Assembly: GCF_019578655.1 (NCBI RefSeq)
Contig: NC_063257.1
Location: 496,001-560,000 of the forward strand
Reading direction: 5' to 3'
DNA from: Ricinus communis
Taxonomy: Eukaryota > Streptophyta > Magnoliopsida > Malpighiales > Euphorbiaceae
Length of the DNA stretch: 64,000 nt
The notes under the pieces were generated by a model. That model ran no database searches. It had not been told where the DNA came from and saw nothing but the letters and a program-made list of their open reading frames with translations. Position numbers and translations under genes: made by a program. Shown piece after piece: positions 40,301 to 52,693 of the stretch. The stretch's first letter is position 1. Each line of letters starts with the position of its first letter.

Positions 40301-41647
40301 GTCTGGTGAGTGATGAAATAACATCCTCAATTTTGTAGTCAGATATTAAAACCAAAAAATAATAAATGCTAAAACTTTACACTGTATAAGCTTACATCTT
40401 GAATAGCACCGTAAAAATGGTGCATCGGCTTTCACATGAATTCAGTTTCCTTAGGCCTGAATAATGAGTCAATGTATATAGATGCATCATATAGAAGCAA
40501 AACTGAGTCCTGAAGTGAATGAAACCATATAAATTATATATGGACAAGATATATAGTAATAAAAACAAGATATGGTAACAAAAACATGACATATGCAAGC
40601 TTGGCTGGAGACAGATATTACGTGATGATCAGTTCAACTTCAACGTGGTATTAAGCTGTATATAAACAAAATTTTCACTGCTGTAACACCTGCACTAGCT
40701 ACACTCAGATAAAGAGAGAGAAGCATTCTGATAACAAGAAAACAAACCTCAAGTGCTCTGCAAACACTCTCAAGCTCAGGATGGTAGATGATCTTATGTG
40801 CTGTTGTCACCACCTCAATAACACCCAAGCAAGTTCTGCTACCCTGTTCAAAAACAGGAAGGGCCAGAGTTCCACGTACACCATATTGTTGAGCATGATC
40901 AACCCGTGGGTACTCATCACTTCTAAAGAATCGAACATCAGGTGTCCACTCGGGAACCTTACCTAAGAACACTCGACCAGGTAACCCCACCATGTCCTTG
41001 GAATTCTCATCAGCTGAAAAGTGATAGTTAATTGATATATCTCTGTAATTTGCCAGCCTCTCACAGTTTGGAACTACGGCAAAATGTTGGTCATGAGTAA
41101 CAAGAAAACGTCTACCTCCACTATTTACAGGGACCCATATTTGTATAAGGACATCTTTATCCTTTGTGAAATCTTTAATGTAACTTAATGCTGTTATTAA
41201 TCTATCCCTCACAGACGTTTTGGGGCCTGGAATTGCACTTGGTCCAATCCACCATCTTCTGCTTACTTCAGAAGCTTCAGCTGCATTATTTCCCAATGTA
41301 ACAACACTGCCCATATCCTGTCCAATAGCCTCAGTATTTAGAGGACTTCCGTCTTGAGTTTCATTCAAGAGCGAATTTCTGTGGGGCAGGGCTATTTGTT
41401 CCTCTTCTGGATTGCTCTTCTGAGATGGAGTAGATGCCAAATCATCATTGTTGACCTCTGGAATTGGCCATAAAAATGAATCGATAAAGGCAGCAGAACT
41501 AGAGGGACTAGGATTAAAAAACTCAGATCCATCTATTGTTTCCAACCAGCATCCTTCCAACAACAATTTATCCATGTAGTCAAAGTCCATAGCTGAATCA
41601 ACACGGGTACCCAACATGGTACCTGGTGAGAAAACACCCTCTTCCAT
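37375..41647 (-). CDS. NLP4: NIN-like (RWP-RK/PB1) transcription factor, NLP4/NLP5 type
   Basis: Nitrate-responsive nuclear transcription factor. Exons in coding order: 41647-40748, 39894-39847, 39747-38781, 38261-37375; total 933 aa. The start is MEEGVFSPG, with an acidic [18 protein letters not shown] segment nearby, both typical of NLPs. The N-terminal GAF-like region (about 130-560) contains [38 protein letters not shown] and, after the short second exon, [13 protein letters not shown] and [11 protein letters not shown]. The DNA-binding RWP-RK domain is split by intron 3 ([14 protein letters not shown]...AAKSIGG | [22 protein letters not shown]). A Ser-rich linker follows. The PB1 domain (about 839-918) has the basic RVKVTYGNE strand and the acidic [20 protein letters not shown] motif, so both interaction faces appear present. 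The symbol rests on similarity to Arabidopsis NLP4/5 and on the neighbouring catalases; NLP5 is the alternative. Confidence 0.95.
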
Positions 41648-44600
41648 AGAGATCTATCCTTGTTCGCAAAAATTTCTGTCTGAAGTCTCTCTTGCTATAT
41701 AATGACAACCTCAACAATGATCTAGTTTATCTGGAGTTTTGAAAACAATACTCTCTAGGAAGAATTCAGGTCTTCAGTCTTCAAATCTAATCTGTCCAAA
41801 TAATTGAAACACCCTCAATGCAATCAATAAGTATATCAAACCAGATAAAAATAACAAACTCCTCGAAGAATTGAATGTGGTAAGAGAATAATTTACTCTC
41901 CCATTGACTGGGGTGAGAAAAAGATGAAAGGTTACTCTATTGATTGAGCATTAACAAAAAAAGATTGATGAGATTAGATAAAATGAAATATTATATAAAG
42001 ATTAGAGTTCTCTTTTTCTTTTCACACGCATCTTTTAGTAGTCAAGGTATCAAAAATCAACTAGATCACCAGCAACCACTAAGGTGAATCAAAAAGAATA
42101 AAAACCCAATTTGAAAACCAGCATATCCATCAAAGTAGCATAAATATTCATCATTAGCCTCAAAAAGAAAGAAGAAAAAGAGAGAGAACAAAAGCAGAAT
42201 ACAAATAAAAGCCCACTTTCCACATATTCTTACAAGGTGGGCGGACATCACTTTTGATTCAGGGATTCCCAATTTTTACCAAGAAAAGAAAATAAGAAAA
42301 ATGCCCAAATTTATTTTCACCAACATGTAACGTGTTCTTATTAATTGCTTTCACAAAAAAGGAGAAGAACATAATGGTAGTAATCTAAAACCAATCCAAT
42401 TAATAACCCAAAAAAAAAAAAAAACACAGAAATTTAAGCAGCAAATAATAACAATAACTCACTATGCAAAGATTCCTGAAGATACCCTCTATAAGTATTA
42501 CACTCCTTTCGGTTGAAATTCAACCCACAAAAAAAAAAAAAAAGTATACTTGTCTGACTGTCTGTAAAGCAGGAACATGAGCAGCGAACAAACACAGCAA
42601 TAATCTCAAAAATAGGACAGGCTTTTTTTTGAGAGGCGATCGTGTCCCTTAGCAAATCAGCTCCACAAGAAAGAAAAGAAAGAAATTTTCTTGAATTTGT
42701 TTCTCATAGTAATTATCTGCACCTCAAGTTAGAGCCTTTCTCTTTCCTATGTTTGTTTTTGTTTTTTTGACGGTTTGTTTATGATTCCATATTATTGTGC
42801 GGGTGAAGATTCTGCTTCGAAGCTTATGACCCCACTAAAACCAGCTCACCAGTATTTCTGGTGGGTCTTGAAATTCTCGCCATCCAAGTCAACTTTTCTT
42901 TTCCTTTTTCCCCCCAAAAAAAAAAACCCAACTCAAATATACACGAGGAAGAGAGAGAACCAAGAACTTGATCCAGTTGCTGATGCTGCTGTCTATTATT
43001 ACTCCTTTAAATAGGAATAATATGAAAAGAAATACAAGTGGAATCTGATTACTTTCTTCAAGTGGGTTAAAAATGGCAGAAGTGGCAGTGCTTGTTTGTA
43101 TATGTGTGCGCCACTTTTTTCTTCTTTTTTACAAGCTCCTCCATTTTTAAGCCACTTTTTATGGTTTATTTAAATAAGAAAAGGATTACAATAATCTGAG
43201 TAATTAGGCACTCTATCTCCCACGGCTCTTTGTCTCTGCTTTTAAAAGGTTCCATCTTTTCAGTTTAATCATGGTGGTAATTAACTCTAACGTGGAAATT
43301 AACCTAAATTATTAAATAAATACTGATTTCTTTTCTACAGCATTCTCATCCATACAAGATTAAAATTCTTTTGAACTTAAAATATATATTTTTTTTTACT
43401 AAAAAAGAAAAGCATAATTCAATGCGATTATGGACATCAGCCAAAGATCGCAAGTACGGGCACAATTGCTAATAATCCAATAAAATAATTAAAGCTAATG
43501 GAATATAATATAATAAGAACAATTAGTGAGTTATTGGTTTCCTGATGAACACAGGCTATAATCTAATCAGTTTTTTCTTTTTTCTGGTTTTCTTAATACA
43601 CCTGTTACCCTATTTCAGATTCTTTCTCTTTTTCCTAAAAAAATAAAATTCAGATTCTACTTGATTCCATTAACGCCAATTATTTTCCATTTTGAATTGT
43701 CTTAATAATACTTATCCACTTCCTCATAATATGCTTATTTTCCGATTATTTAATGATGAAGGCCTGAATATTTTTTTTGACAATTATCTGTTAATAAGAA
43801 TTTGAAATTCAAAGCTACAGGTGTTATCTACCTATTTCGTTTCGTCTGCATAATAATAATAATAATGCATAGCTATTAAATTAAAAATAATGCAAATAAG
43901 AATTTTTGGATACTAAACGTTGATCTTGCTGACGAAGTGCCAAATACTGGTTTGACCCACTCTTTCCACAACTAAAAGTTTTGTCGTAATTGAAAATTCC
44001 CCTAATCCATTATTGTTGTGCAGAAGTTGGAACAATCTGGACATACTACTTGACTTTTCTCTCTTATGATCTCCTCCAAAGGGTTTTCCAAAAATATGTT
44101 TATATTTTATTTAAATAACATTTGCTTTTCCAATGATCAATTTCAACATTTAATGTCTCAAATGCCCAAATGAAACTGAAGCATACTATGCTTCTTTCGA
44201 GAGCAATGTTCATCCATCATTGCCATTGCCTTCATTAACGCCACTGTCTTAAACATAAACATTATAATAAAATAACAAATGCTACCTCCATTGGATTCAT
44301 CATTAGGGCAACGCTTAAATTTATATTAAACGTATGAGCTTAAATTAAATGTCTACCAGACCCCAAAATTCAAATATAAACGTATGGTCCATAATAAAAA
44401 TATAAAACAACTCACCAACGTTCAAAAACTCTAAAAAGTTTATATATATTTCCATATTAATTCTTTTTACTCACATGTTTTTGTGCACCTAAATATTAAT
44501 AATACTTATACAATAGAAAATCAAATAATAAAAGTTAACTTATATATAAAAAATAAAAATAACCTAAACTTTAATTGAAAAAATACCCTGCCTTCATTAA

Positions 44601-44885
44601 CCAGAGTATGTAAATTGAAATTGGCAAGTGGAACTGGAAAGTAAACTTTCAGGGGTGAGGGAGTATATAAATAGAACAGCTAAGATAATAATTCCACAAA
44701 CTGTACAGCATAACAGCGACAGCATAGGACTCGCATTTATTAAATGAGAACAGCTTGTCAAAAGCGTTCCCCGAGTTGGCTTACTATTACAACAAACTAA
44801 AGCAATCGGAAATTAACCCTGCTTTTTGTGTTTCTGAACCAGCATATTCTCTATCTGCACCTTGGAATTGCGGGTGGCGTTACCT
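41648..44885. other. 3.2-kb spacer: NLP leader/promoter and catalase 3' flank
   Basis: The first kilobase or so beyond 41647 should be NLP 5' leader and promoter (minus strand); a leader intron is possible but not demonstrable. A and T homopolymers occur at 42409-42424, 42528-42543 and 42917-42926. From about 43,300 to 44,600 the DNA is AT-rich with no recognisable coding sequence. The last 200 bases are the 3' flank of the first catalase. Confidence 0.5.
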
Positions 44886-47606
44886 TCAAATGCTTGGCTT
44901 CACGTTGAGGCGAGTTGCTAGCTTCTGACCCAGGGATTTGTCGCACTGCAAGCAAAACCGGGACCATACTTTTAGAAAAATGTTATATTTCATGGCAAAG
45001 CCCCAACATAATTTGCAAATGCATTAAATTGAACGCAAGTCTAACCTGAATCCAGTAAGAGATCCAGATAGTGCGCAGCTCATGGGTGATCCGAGGATCA
45101 GATAAGCCTCCAACCAACCGGTTGAGGAACCGCTCTTGCCTGGAAAAATTTGGATTAAGGACACAGATTTGTCCAATTATCTTTTATCAAGAATGAAGAG
45201 CAACAGCAGTAGTATAAACATACCTGTCAGGAGCCCAAGATCGATATCTCTCACCAGGCTGCTTGAAATTGTTCTCCTTCTCAATAACACACTGCATAAA
45301 CCAGCCAAATCATTAAACATCATGTTCAAGTGTATATGTATATTCCAACTGCATCAGACACACTGAAACAAAGCGCACCATATGACTATCCAACTTCAAT
45401 ATTAACAGAAGACCCATAATAAAGAAAGGAGCAGACCTTCTCCCGCTTTCCACTGCAGATAGCAGAAGGAACGGGGAAACTCTCAGCATTGCGAGCTGGA
45501 TCGCATCTGGATGGGAAATAATTGACCTGAAAGATTTCATTGTAGCATCAGATCGGAACAGAAACTAAAATGAAACAGTAGAAAACAATAATATAACCAA
45601 AGCAAGTTCTATAATGTGAATATCTTCCCACTGTCAATGCATATATTAATCTCATTTGAGGTTTGTCATGAGGTTGAAAGACACATTTTAGGTATAAAAG
45701 GAGCAGTATGATCCAATTTTACAGAAGATACTTCACAAATCCACACAAAGCAGAGCTCAATACCTCCTCATCCCTATGCATGAAATTCATGAAACCTTCA
45801 TGATGATTATTGTGATGAGCACACTTTGGAGCATTAACAGGGAGCTGTAAATAGTTTGGTCCAAGACGGTGCCTCTGAGTATCAGAATATGAAAAGATCC
45901 TAGTCTGGAGTAACTTGTCCTCTGAATATGAAACACCAGGAACCACAATACCAGGGCAAAATGCAAGCTGCTCATTCTCAGCAAAGAAGTTATCAATGTT
46001 CTTATTCAAGACCAGGCGGCCAACTGGCTGCAGGGGTAGGATATCCTCGGGCCAGGTTTTGGTCACATCAAGTGGATCAAAGTCAAATTTGTCTTCATGA
46101 GCAGGATCCATTATCTGGATGTAAAGTTTCCACTCTGGATAGTTTCCAGCCGAAATTGAATCATATAGATCCTGGGTGGCATGACTATGATTGGATCCTC
46201 CAACCTTAATGGCCTCATTTTCCAACAAACACTTTACACCACAAGTAGGCTTCCAGTGAAATTTCACATAGTGTACTTTTCCAGCCTTGTTGATCAGAGT
46301 ATAGGTGTTAACACCAGAGCCTTCCATGTGCCTGTAGTCTTGTGGAATACCCAAATCATCCAAGAGGAAGGTAAGCATGTGCAAGCTTTCAGGAACATGG
46401 GATAAGAAGTCAAAGATCCTCCAATTCTCCTGAAGGTGAGACTTGGGGTTGGGCTTAAAAGCATGTACCACATCTGGGAATTTCATTCCATCACGGATGA
46501 AAAAGACAGGGAAATTGTTTCCCACAAGATCAAAATTACCCTGAGTCAACAATTAAAAGAGGACAATCAGAACACAAGAAAATAATATCTTGAATCTTTA
46601 TCCCATTAACTTCATTCGGTCAATGAACTTGTGTCTATGTAAACGAATATTGCACCAACATAAAGTCATTTCATGCAAAGATTTCAGTAATAGTTTGCAG
46701 ATACTACATTATTGCAGTAAATTCTTTTCGTTTAAGAATTTATCAGCATGACAAACAAGCAACAGGATGACTAAGTAATAAAATCCCTCACCTCTCTGGT
46801 GTAAAACTTCACTGCGAAACCTCGAGGATCCCTGAGGGTTTCAGGGCTGCCACGTTCATGAATAACAGTAGAGAAACGCACAATGACAGGCGTCTGAACT
46901 CCAGGAGCTCGAAGAAAATCAGCACATGTGAGATGTGAGACATCATGGGTGACCTCAAAGAAACCCTTTGCACTAGCTCCTCTAGCATGCACAACACGCT
47001 CTGGGATCCGTTCTCTATCAAAATTAGCTAGTTTTTCTATCAAATGATAGTCTTCAAGCAGGATTGGACCTGTCCAATTGAAAAAGAAAAGCCACAGCTC
47101 AAATCTCCTGGTGTTTCTCAATTGTATACTAAATGAAGTAGTAATTTGACAAAAGTATGCAATTGGTAGAAAGATAATTAATTCAGAAACTCATAAAGTT
47201 TGCAATTGCATAAACTACACTTGGTCTGGCTAAGCTAGGCTATTCATGATTTGACATAAAATTAAGTTAATCAATCTAAATACTAACATCAACAGAATCA
47301 AATACCTCTGGATCCAACGGTCAAGGATGAATTGTTATTCCATACAGGAGCACCCGAATTTGTAGTCCAGAAAGGGGTATTAAAACCACTTGATGGACGG
47401 TTCTGTAACATCATCATCATCATAGACACACGAAATAAAGTAATCAGATTATCAGTTAAAGCTATGTAATATTTACACCATAACCAATCAATTAAAAAAT
47501 AGATCAGTTTAAAGAAAGATCAAAGCTCAAAAAAATAAAAAGAGAAAAGGGTCCTAACCAAGAAAATGAAGGAGAAAAACTAGAAATTTACCCTGTAGGG
47601 ATCCAT
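44886..47606 (-). CDS. CAT: Catalase, CAT1/CAT2-like (upstream paralogue of pair)
   Basis: Peroxisomal haem catalase breaking down hydrogen peroxide to water and oxygen. Eight exons in coding order: 47606-47592, 47402-47306, 47069-46792, 46540-45764, 45526-45437, 45291-45224, 45139-45046, 44945-44886; 492 aa, the standard plant length. Catalytic His65 (RVVHARG), Asn138 ([10 protein letters not shown]) and the haem-ligand Tyr348 ([12 protein letters not shown]) are all present. The internal peroxisomal targeting QKL sits at 480-482, in [16 protein letters not shown]. The first exon is only five codons (MDPYR). [25 protein letters not shown] and [14 protein letters not shown] place it with the Arabidopsis CAT1/CAT2 class, distinct from its neighbour at 49967. 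Same strand and head-to-tail with that paralogue, about 2.4 kb apart. Confidence 0.97.
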
Positions 47607-47732
47607 GGCGGTAGCCAAAAAAACGAGAGATTTGAGAGTTGTATTGTATGTATGTTGTGAAGATGAGAAAAACGTAGATAACCAAAACACCAGAAGGGAA
47701 ATACCACAGCTTCTTTCGCTTTTCTGCGATAA

Positions 47733-47742
47733 TATTTATATA
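47733..47742 (-). promoter_or_regulatory. TATA box of the first catalase
   Basis: On the minus strand this reads TATATAAATA, 127-136 bases before the ATG at 47606, a normal spacing for a roughly 100-base leader. Confidence 0.6.
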
Positions 47743-48716
47743 TGCCTCGTGTTCTGCAACTCCTATTTTCAGATTTTCTAACAATGTCTATCTATTTTAC
47801 AATTTATCATTATCCATTCATATTTGATTAAAAAAAATACAGAAAATGATAAATTTTAGGTAATCTTATGTTATGTTATGCAAGGACTAAATGAATTATT
47901 ATTATTTTCATAATATTATTAAATATTTTATTCCATGTCTCACCGAAATTTATGTTTTTTGAATTATTTACACAATAAAAAATATTTTATCAATTATTTA
48001 CTGAATAAATAATCTTAAGAAAATAACTATAGTTTAAAAAAATCTGTAAATACTAAGAACACTAAATTTAAAACTTTTTAAACATTTTACCTAAACTTAG
48101 AGAATGACAACCTAAGGAATTAAACTTAGTTAAATTATAATTTTTCTATTATACAGTTTGCCATTGCTGATAAATTGGAGAAGCAACCCCATATCCTAAT
48201 TCGTATGAGGTGATATCATGATATAATAAATGGTGAAGTGAAGTATAAAAGGACGATAAAAATTATTAGAAAAAATACTAGAGCGCGTCATCAATTTGTG
48301 GTTCCTTATCCCAGTCTTGGAGTTTTGCTAAAACCAACTCACCGCCAATTACAGCAGGTGACATGTACTAGTAGGTTTACGACACGTATTCATGAGAGGC
48401 TTTGAAACGTGTGCCCTGTAAAAGGCGGTGCTGAGTTAAGAAAAGTGATTGCGAAATAGAAGCGGGGAAAGCTGCTAAATTGATTGAGATTAGAATGGGC
48501 TGTGGCCCTGTAGTGTGCGGTAAGGCTTAGCCGAAAAAGGCTGAGTCTTCGGCCCTATAAGTGGCCCATAGTCGGTGATAAAAGAACTTTTCCTAATGTC
48601 ATTTGCTCAATATGATGTGAATGGGATTTAAATATTTATGTTTTTATTTACATTTTTTTTAATTTTTACTGTATGAAAATATCAAAAAATAGTCTTTTTA
48701 ATTTTTTTTAAAATAC

Positions 48717-48802
48717 GGTTTTAATTTTTTTTAAGTTTTTTTTTTTAGTAAAACATCAAAAAAACTATAAAACACCATATTTTTGGAAAAAAAATTAAAA
48801 CC
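48717..48802. repeat. A/T-rich foldback with 16-bp inverted arms
   Basis: GGTTTTAATTTTTTTT at 48717-48732 is the exact reverse complement of AAAAAAAATTAAAACC at 48787-48802, around a 54-base loop. It may be a short MITE remnant or chance in low-complexity DNA; no target-site duplication could be assigned. Confidence 0.5.
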
Positions 48803-49966
48803 AATAAAAAACTATATTTCTTGTTGATTTCAAAGTATTTCTAAAAAGATTTCATTATTTTTTCCATGCAAAATGACGTCATATAATAAAATAAAAGGCT
48901 CAGCCTTGTAGTTCAGGATGATTGTAAAGTATATCTTATACATTTACTTGACTTTCATATTGTTTTCTTATCAGTATTCTTTTAGTATGGAAATTGTAGA
49001 CGAGAAAGCCAAGAAATAACGGAACATATTTATATGGCACCGGCGAGATTTAACAATACTCCTTAGTGGACATTCCTAATAACAAAAACATGGAGGACAA
49101 GCATGAAAAACAGTAAAACTTACAGGTTTAATTGCTGCTCCTAAGCAACGAGGACAAGCATAGCTCAAACGTCAACATTTGCTGCAGAAAATCAGGGAGC
49201 AAGCACGAATTATAAATCACCTCAACAACGGTGATTAACAGCCAAATCAACCCAAGAATTATCCCATATCAACTATTAAAGATGAGAGAGATACAGATAG
49301 ATGGACCTGCAAATTCTGATGGTTAGAAAACTGCTCGGGCAATTCAGGATTACTATCCTTGTACTAAATTGAGGATTGAAATCAAGCACTCTGGTCACCA
49401 GGCCTCTGGCAGTAAGAAACAGTGATCAATTCTCAAAAAAATTGACGCTTAATAATACCATGTTAAATATATTGAATATTTACCTGGTTCATGAAGTGCC
49501 CCTCAAAGCATACCTGTAGATTGGGCCAGGGTATCAGTATTTGGTGCCTAAGGTCTAGCAGTAGTTGTGAATTTGTAATTGGTGTTGCAGCTTGATTTCC
49601 CATTTTTCATTAAATTTCTCTTCTACTAAAGTTGTGATGCAGTAGGCAGGAAATTAGAACAGAGTGACCAAATTAAACATGTACGGATTGCATCCGATTA
49701 ATCAGATAATAAGCATTACAAGGATGGAGAAAGAAAGCATTACAACAGAGGAATACAAGGATAGCATCTATACTGATGCAGTAACTTTAATATGGACAAT
49801 GACAGGATACATAAGCGCGTCTGGTCAAAAGAGACATGCTAGATAATAAGTTCTGTTTATTATACAACATAGCAAACTGGAGATTTAACAAGACTTTATG
49901 TTATTATCTCTTTTCTTAGAACTTGTATCATCCAGCGTTTGATTATCATCATCTTCATCTTCATCT

Positions 49967-52693
49967 TCAGATGTTTGGTCTCACATTAAGACGAGATGCT
50001 AGCTTCTGACCCAGAGATTTGTCACACTGCATCACAAGCAAAGCAAGCATCAGAATAACCATCTTATAGATCGACTTGAAAAGAAATAAAATTGTTTGAG
50101 AAGGGAATGTAACCTGAGTCCACCATGAGACCCAGATACTGCGGATTTCATGGGTGATACGCGGTTCTGATAAGGCATTAACCAATCTGCATAAGAATCT
50201 TTCTTGCCTGTCTGGTGCCCATGATCGATACCTGTCTCCAGGTTGCCTGAAGTTGTCCTCCTTCTCAATCACACACTGCATAATTAATAAGAAGCGTCAG
50301 GAAATTTTCTTTTCGTTACCAATGTTCAGAATTTTGATAAAGATGCCGAGAAGAAAAAGAAAGGAACAATTTGACCTTCTCACGCCTGCCACTGCAGATA
50401 GCATTAGGAATGGGGACTTTCTCAGCATGGCGGACTGGATCATATCTGGATTGGAAGTAATCAACCTGAGAAATACATCATGTATAGTACACCTGATCAG
50501 ATCCGAAACCTAAAAAAAAATAAAGTGTAAAAGTAGGAAATATTTATAATAAACAATATAGTAATAATACCTCCTCATCTCTGTGCATGAAATTCATGAA
50601 ACCATCATAATGATTGTTGTGATAAGGACACTTAGGAGCATTGACAGGGAGCTGTAGATAGTTTGTTCCTAGTCGGTGCCTCTGAGTATCACTATAGGCA
50701 AATAGCCTAAGCTGGAATAACTTATCATTGGAGTAGTAAACTCCAGGAACCACATGAGCAGGGTTGAATGCAAGCATCTCATTCTCAGCAAACCAGTTAT
50801 CGATGTTCCTGTTCAAGACCAATCGCCCAACTGGATGCAAGGGGAACATATCCTCAGGCCAAATCTTGGTCATATCAAGTGGATCAAAGGAGAATTTGTC
50901 TTCATCCGCAGGATCCATTGTCTGGATCATGAGTTTCCACTCAGGAAAATTGCCAGCAGCAATGGAATCATATAAATCCTGAGTAGCATGACTGTGATTG
51001 GCTCCTCCGACCTTAATAGCCTCATCATCCATCAAACACTTGACACCGCAAGTGGGTTTCCAGTGAAATTTGACATAGGTAACTTTTCCAGCCTTGTTGA
51101 TTAGACAGTAGGTGTGAACACCAAACCCTTCCATGTGTCTATAATCTTGAGGAATGCCGACATCATCAAAGAACCAGGCGAAAGTGCTCAAACTTTCAGG
51201 ATGGTGTGAGCAGAAATCAAAGATCCTCCAATACTCCTGGATGTGAGACTTAGGGTTGGGCTTAAATGCATGGACCACGTCTGGGAATTTAATTCCATCG
51301 CGGATGAAGAAAACTGGGAAGTTGTTTCCCACTATATCAAAGTTACCCTGATCGAGTTGAAAAAAAGAAGACGTGCACATATAAGATAAGTTATTTCAGT
51401 GATCGAATGTCTATCTCGTATAATTTAATAGTACAACATACACCCTCACCTCTCTGGTGTAAAACTTGGTAGCAAAACCTCGAGGGTCTCTGAGGGTTTC
51501 AGGGCTGCCACGCTCATGAATAACAGTGGAGAAACGGACAATGACAGGAGTCTGAACACCGGGGGCACGAAGGAAATCAGCGCATGTAAGGTCAGTGACA
51601 TCATGGGTGACCTCAAAGAAACCCTTAGCACTCATTCCTCTAGCATGGACAACACGCTCTGGAATCCTTTCCCTAGTAAAGTTGGCAAGTTTCTCTATCA
51701 TATGATAGTCCTCGAGAAGAATTGGACCTGTCAGAAGTTTATGAACACTTGTAAGAACATTCTGATGCTAAAGATAGTTAGGTCAGCCCAAATTCTCGGA
51801 ATTATACAATGGTTATCAAGAATAATTACTGTGATATTAGTAAAAGTACCTCTGGGTCCAACTGTCATGGAGGAATTGTTGTTGGAAACTGGAGCACCGG
51901 CATTGGTAGTCCAAAAGGGCGTGTCATTAGAGCTTGATGGGCGAAACTGTAGCATCAATATTAAAGATCAGCTTAAAGTGTATGCATGGAGTGCTAAATG
52001 GTTGATAATATAAGAAGATACTGAAGTACAAATTACTTTAGTAAGCCTGAAGGTAACTTAAATAGGTAAGTGAATGGATGTGGAGTGATAAATATTAACA
52101 TCTCAACTGCTAATCTATGTCGTTTGCTCTCTCCGGAACCTTCTCCCTGTAATAGATCTGTCGTTATTAAACCAATTTCACAGCTTTTTTCAATTCTTTG
52201 AAGTGCTATTTTAGATCTAGCTCTGTCTTGGCTAGATTTGGGCACATTTGTTTTATGGTTGGTTCTAGGTTCACTGAGTCGATCCATACAAATATGTATA
52301 GGGTCATATATGGCATAATATTTGCTCGGCATGCATGATCTAGGATCAACCTGTTTGATCCGAGTTTAACCTGGTTAATTAATTAATCAGTGAACTCAAA
52401 TGGACGAAACTAGACACTAGATGCAGGTTTTTTTCTTAAAAGAATATCTTCAAATGATTCTTAGTTCTTCTATTAAAAGAATTAAAAGATGGAGTGATCC
52501 ACCTCAAAAATTAGAAAAGATTATGAAACTAAAACATTTCCAAAAATAATTTAAAACCATGAGGAGAGTATGACAATTAAAAAAGCACATGATACACGAA
52601 CTTGTTTAAGAAGTGGGACTAGAAAATAGACAAAAAAGAAAATGAAACAAAAAGAATTATTTTGGTACGAATGTATACCTTGTAAGGATCCAT
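49967..52693 (-). CDS. CAT: Catalase, CAT3-like (second paralogue of pair)
   Basis: Peroxisomal haem catalase, 492 aa. Seven exons in coding order: 52693-52679, 51946-51850, 51727-51450, 51347-50571, 50465-50376, 50275-50114, 50026-49967. His65 (RVVHARG), Asn138 ([10 protein letters not shown]), Tyr348 ([12 protein letters not shown]) and QKL at 480-482 are intact, so it should be active. [28 protein letters not shown] and [12 protein letters not shown] match the Arabidopsis CAT3 class as I remember it. The exon at 50114-50275 equals exons 6 plus 7 of the neighbouring catalase (68+94 nt), so one intron is absent. All shared intron sites are at identical codons, so both genes derive from one ancestor, yet the many substitutions show an old duplication. 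Intron 1 (52678-51947) is long and contains a 99-codon open frame. Confidence 0.97.

Larger units (their letters stand above)
47607..49966. other. 2.4-kb spacer between the two catalases
   Basis: Promoter of the first catalase (near side) and 3' flank of the second. It includes a TATA box (47733-47742), an AT-rich block at 47820-48160 and a foldback with 16-bp inverted arms at 48717-48802. No gene recognised; a 60-codon open frame at 49664-49846 has no known domain. Confidence 0.5.

Noticed and set aside
45928..46209. Open frames on the plus strand across the catalase gene
   Set aside because: They are complements of the large catalase exon; no start context, homology or conservation argument supports them.
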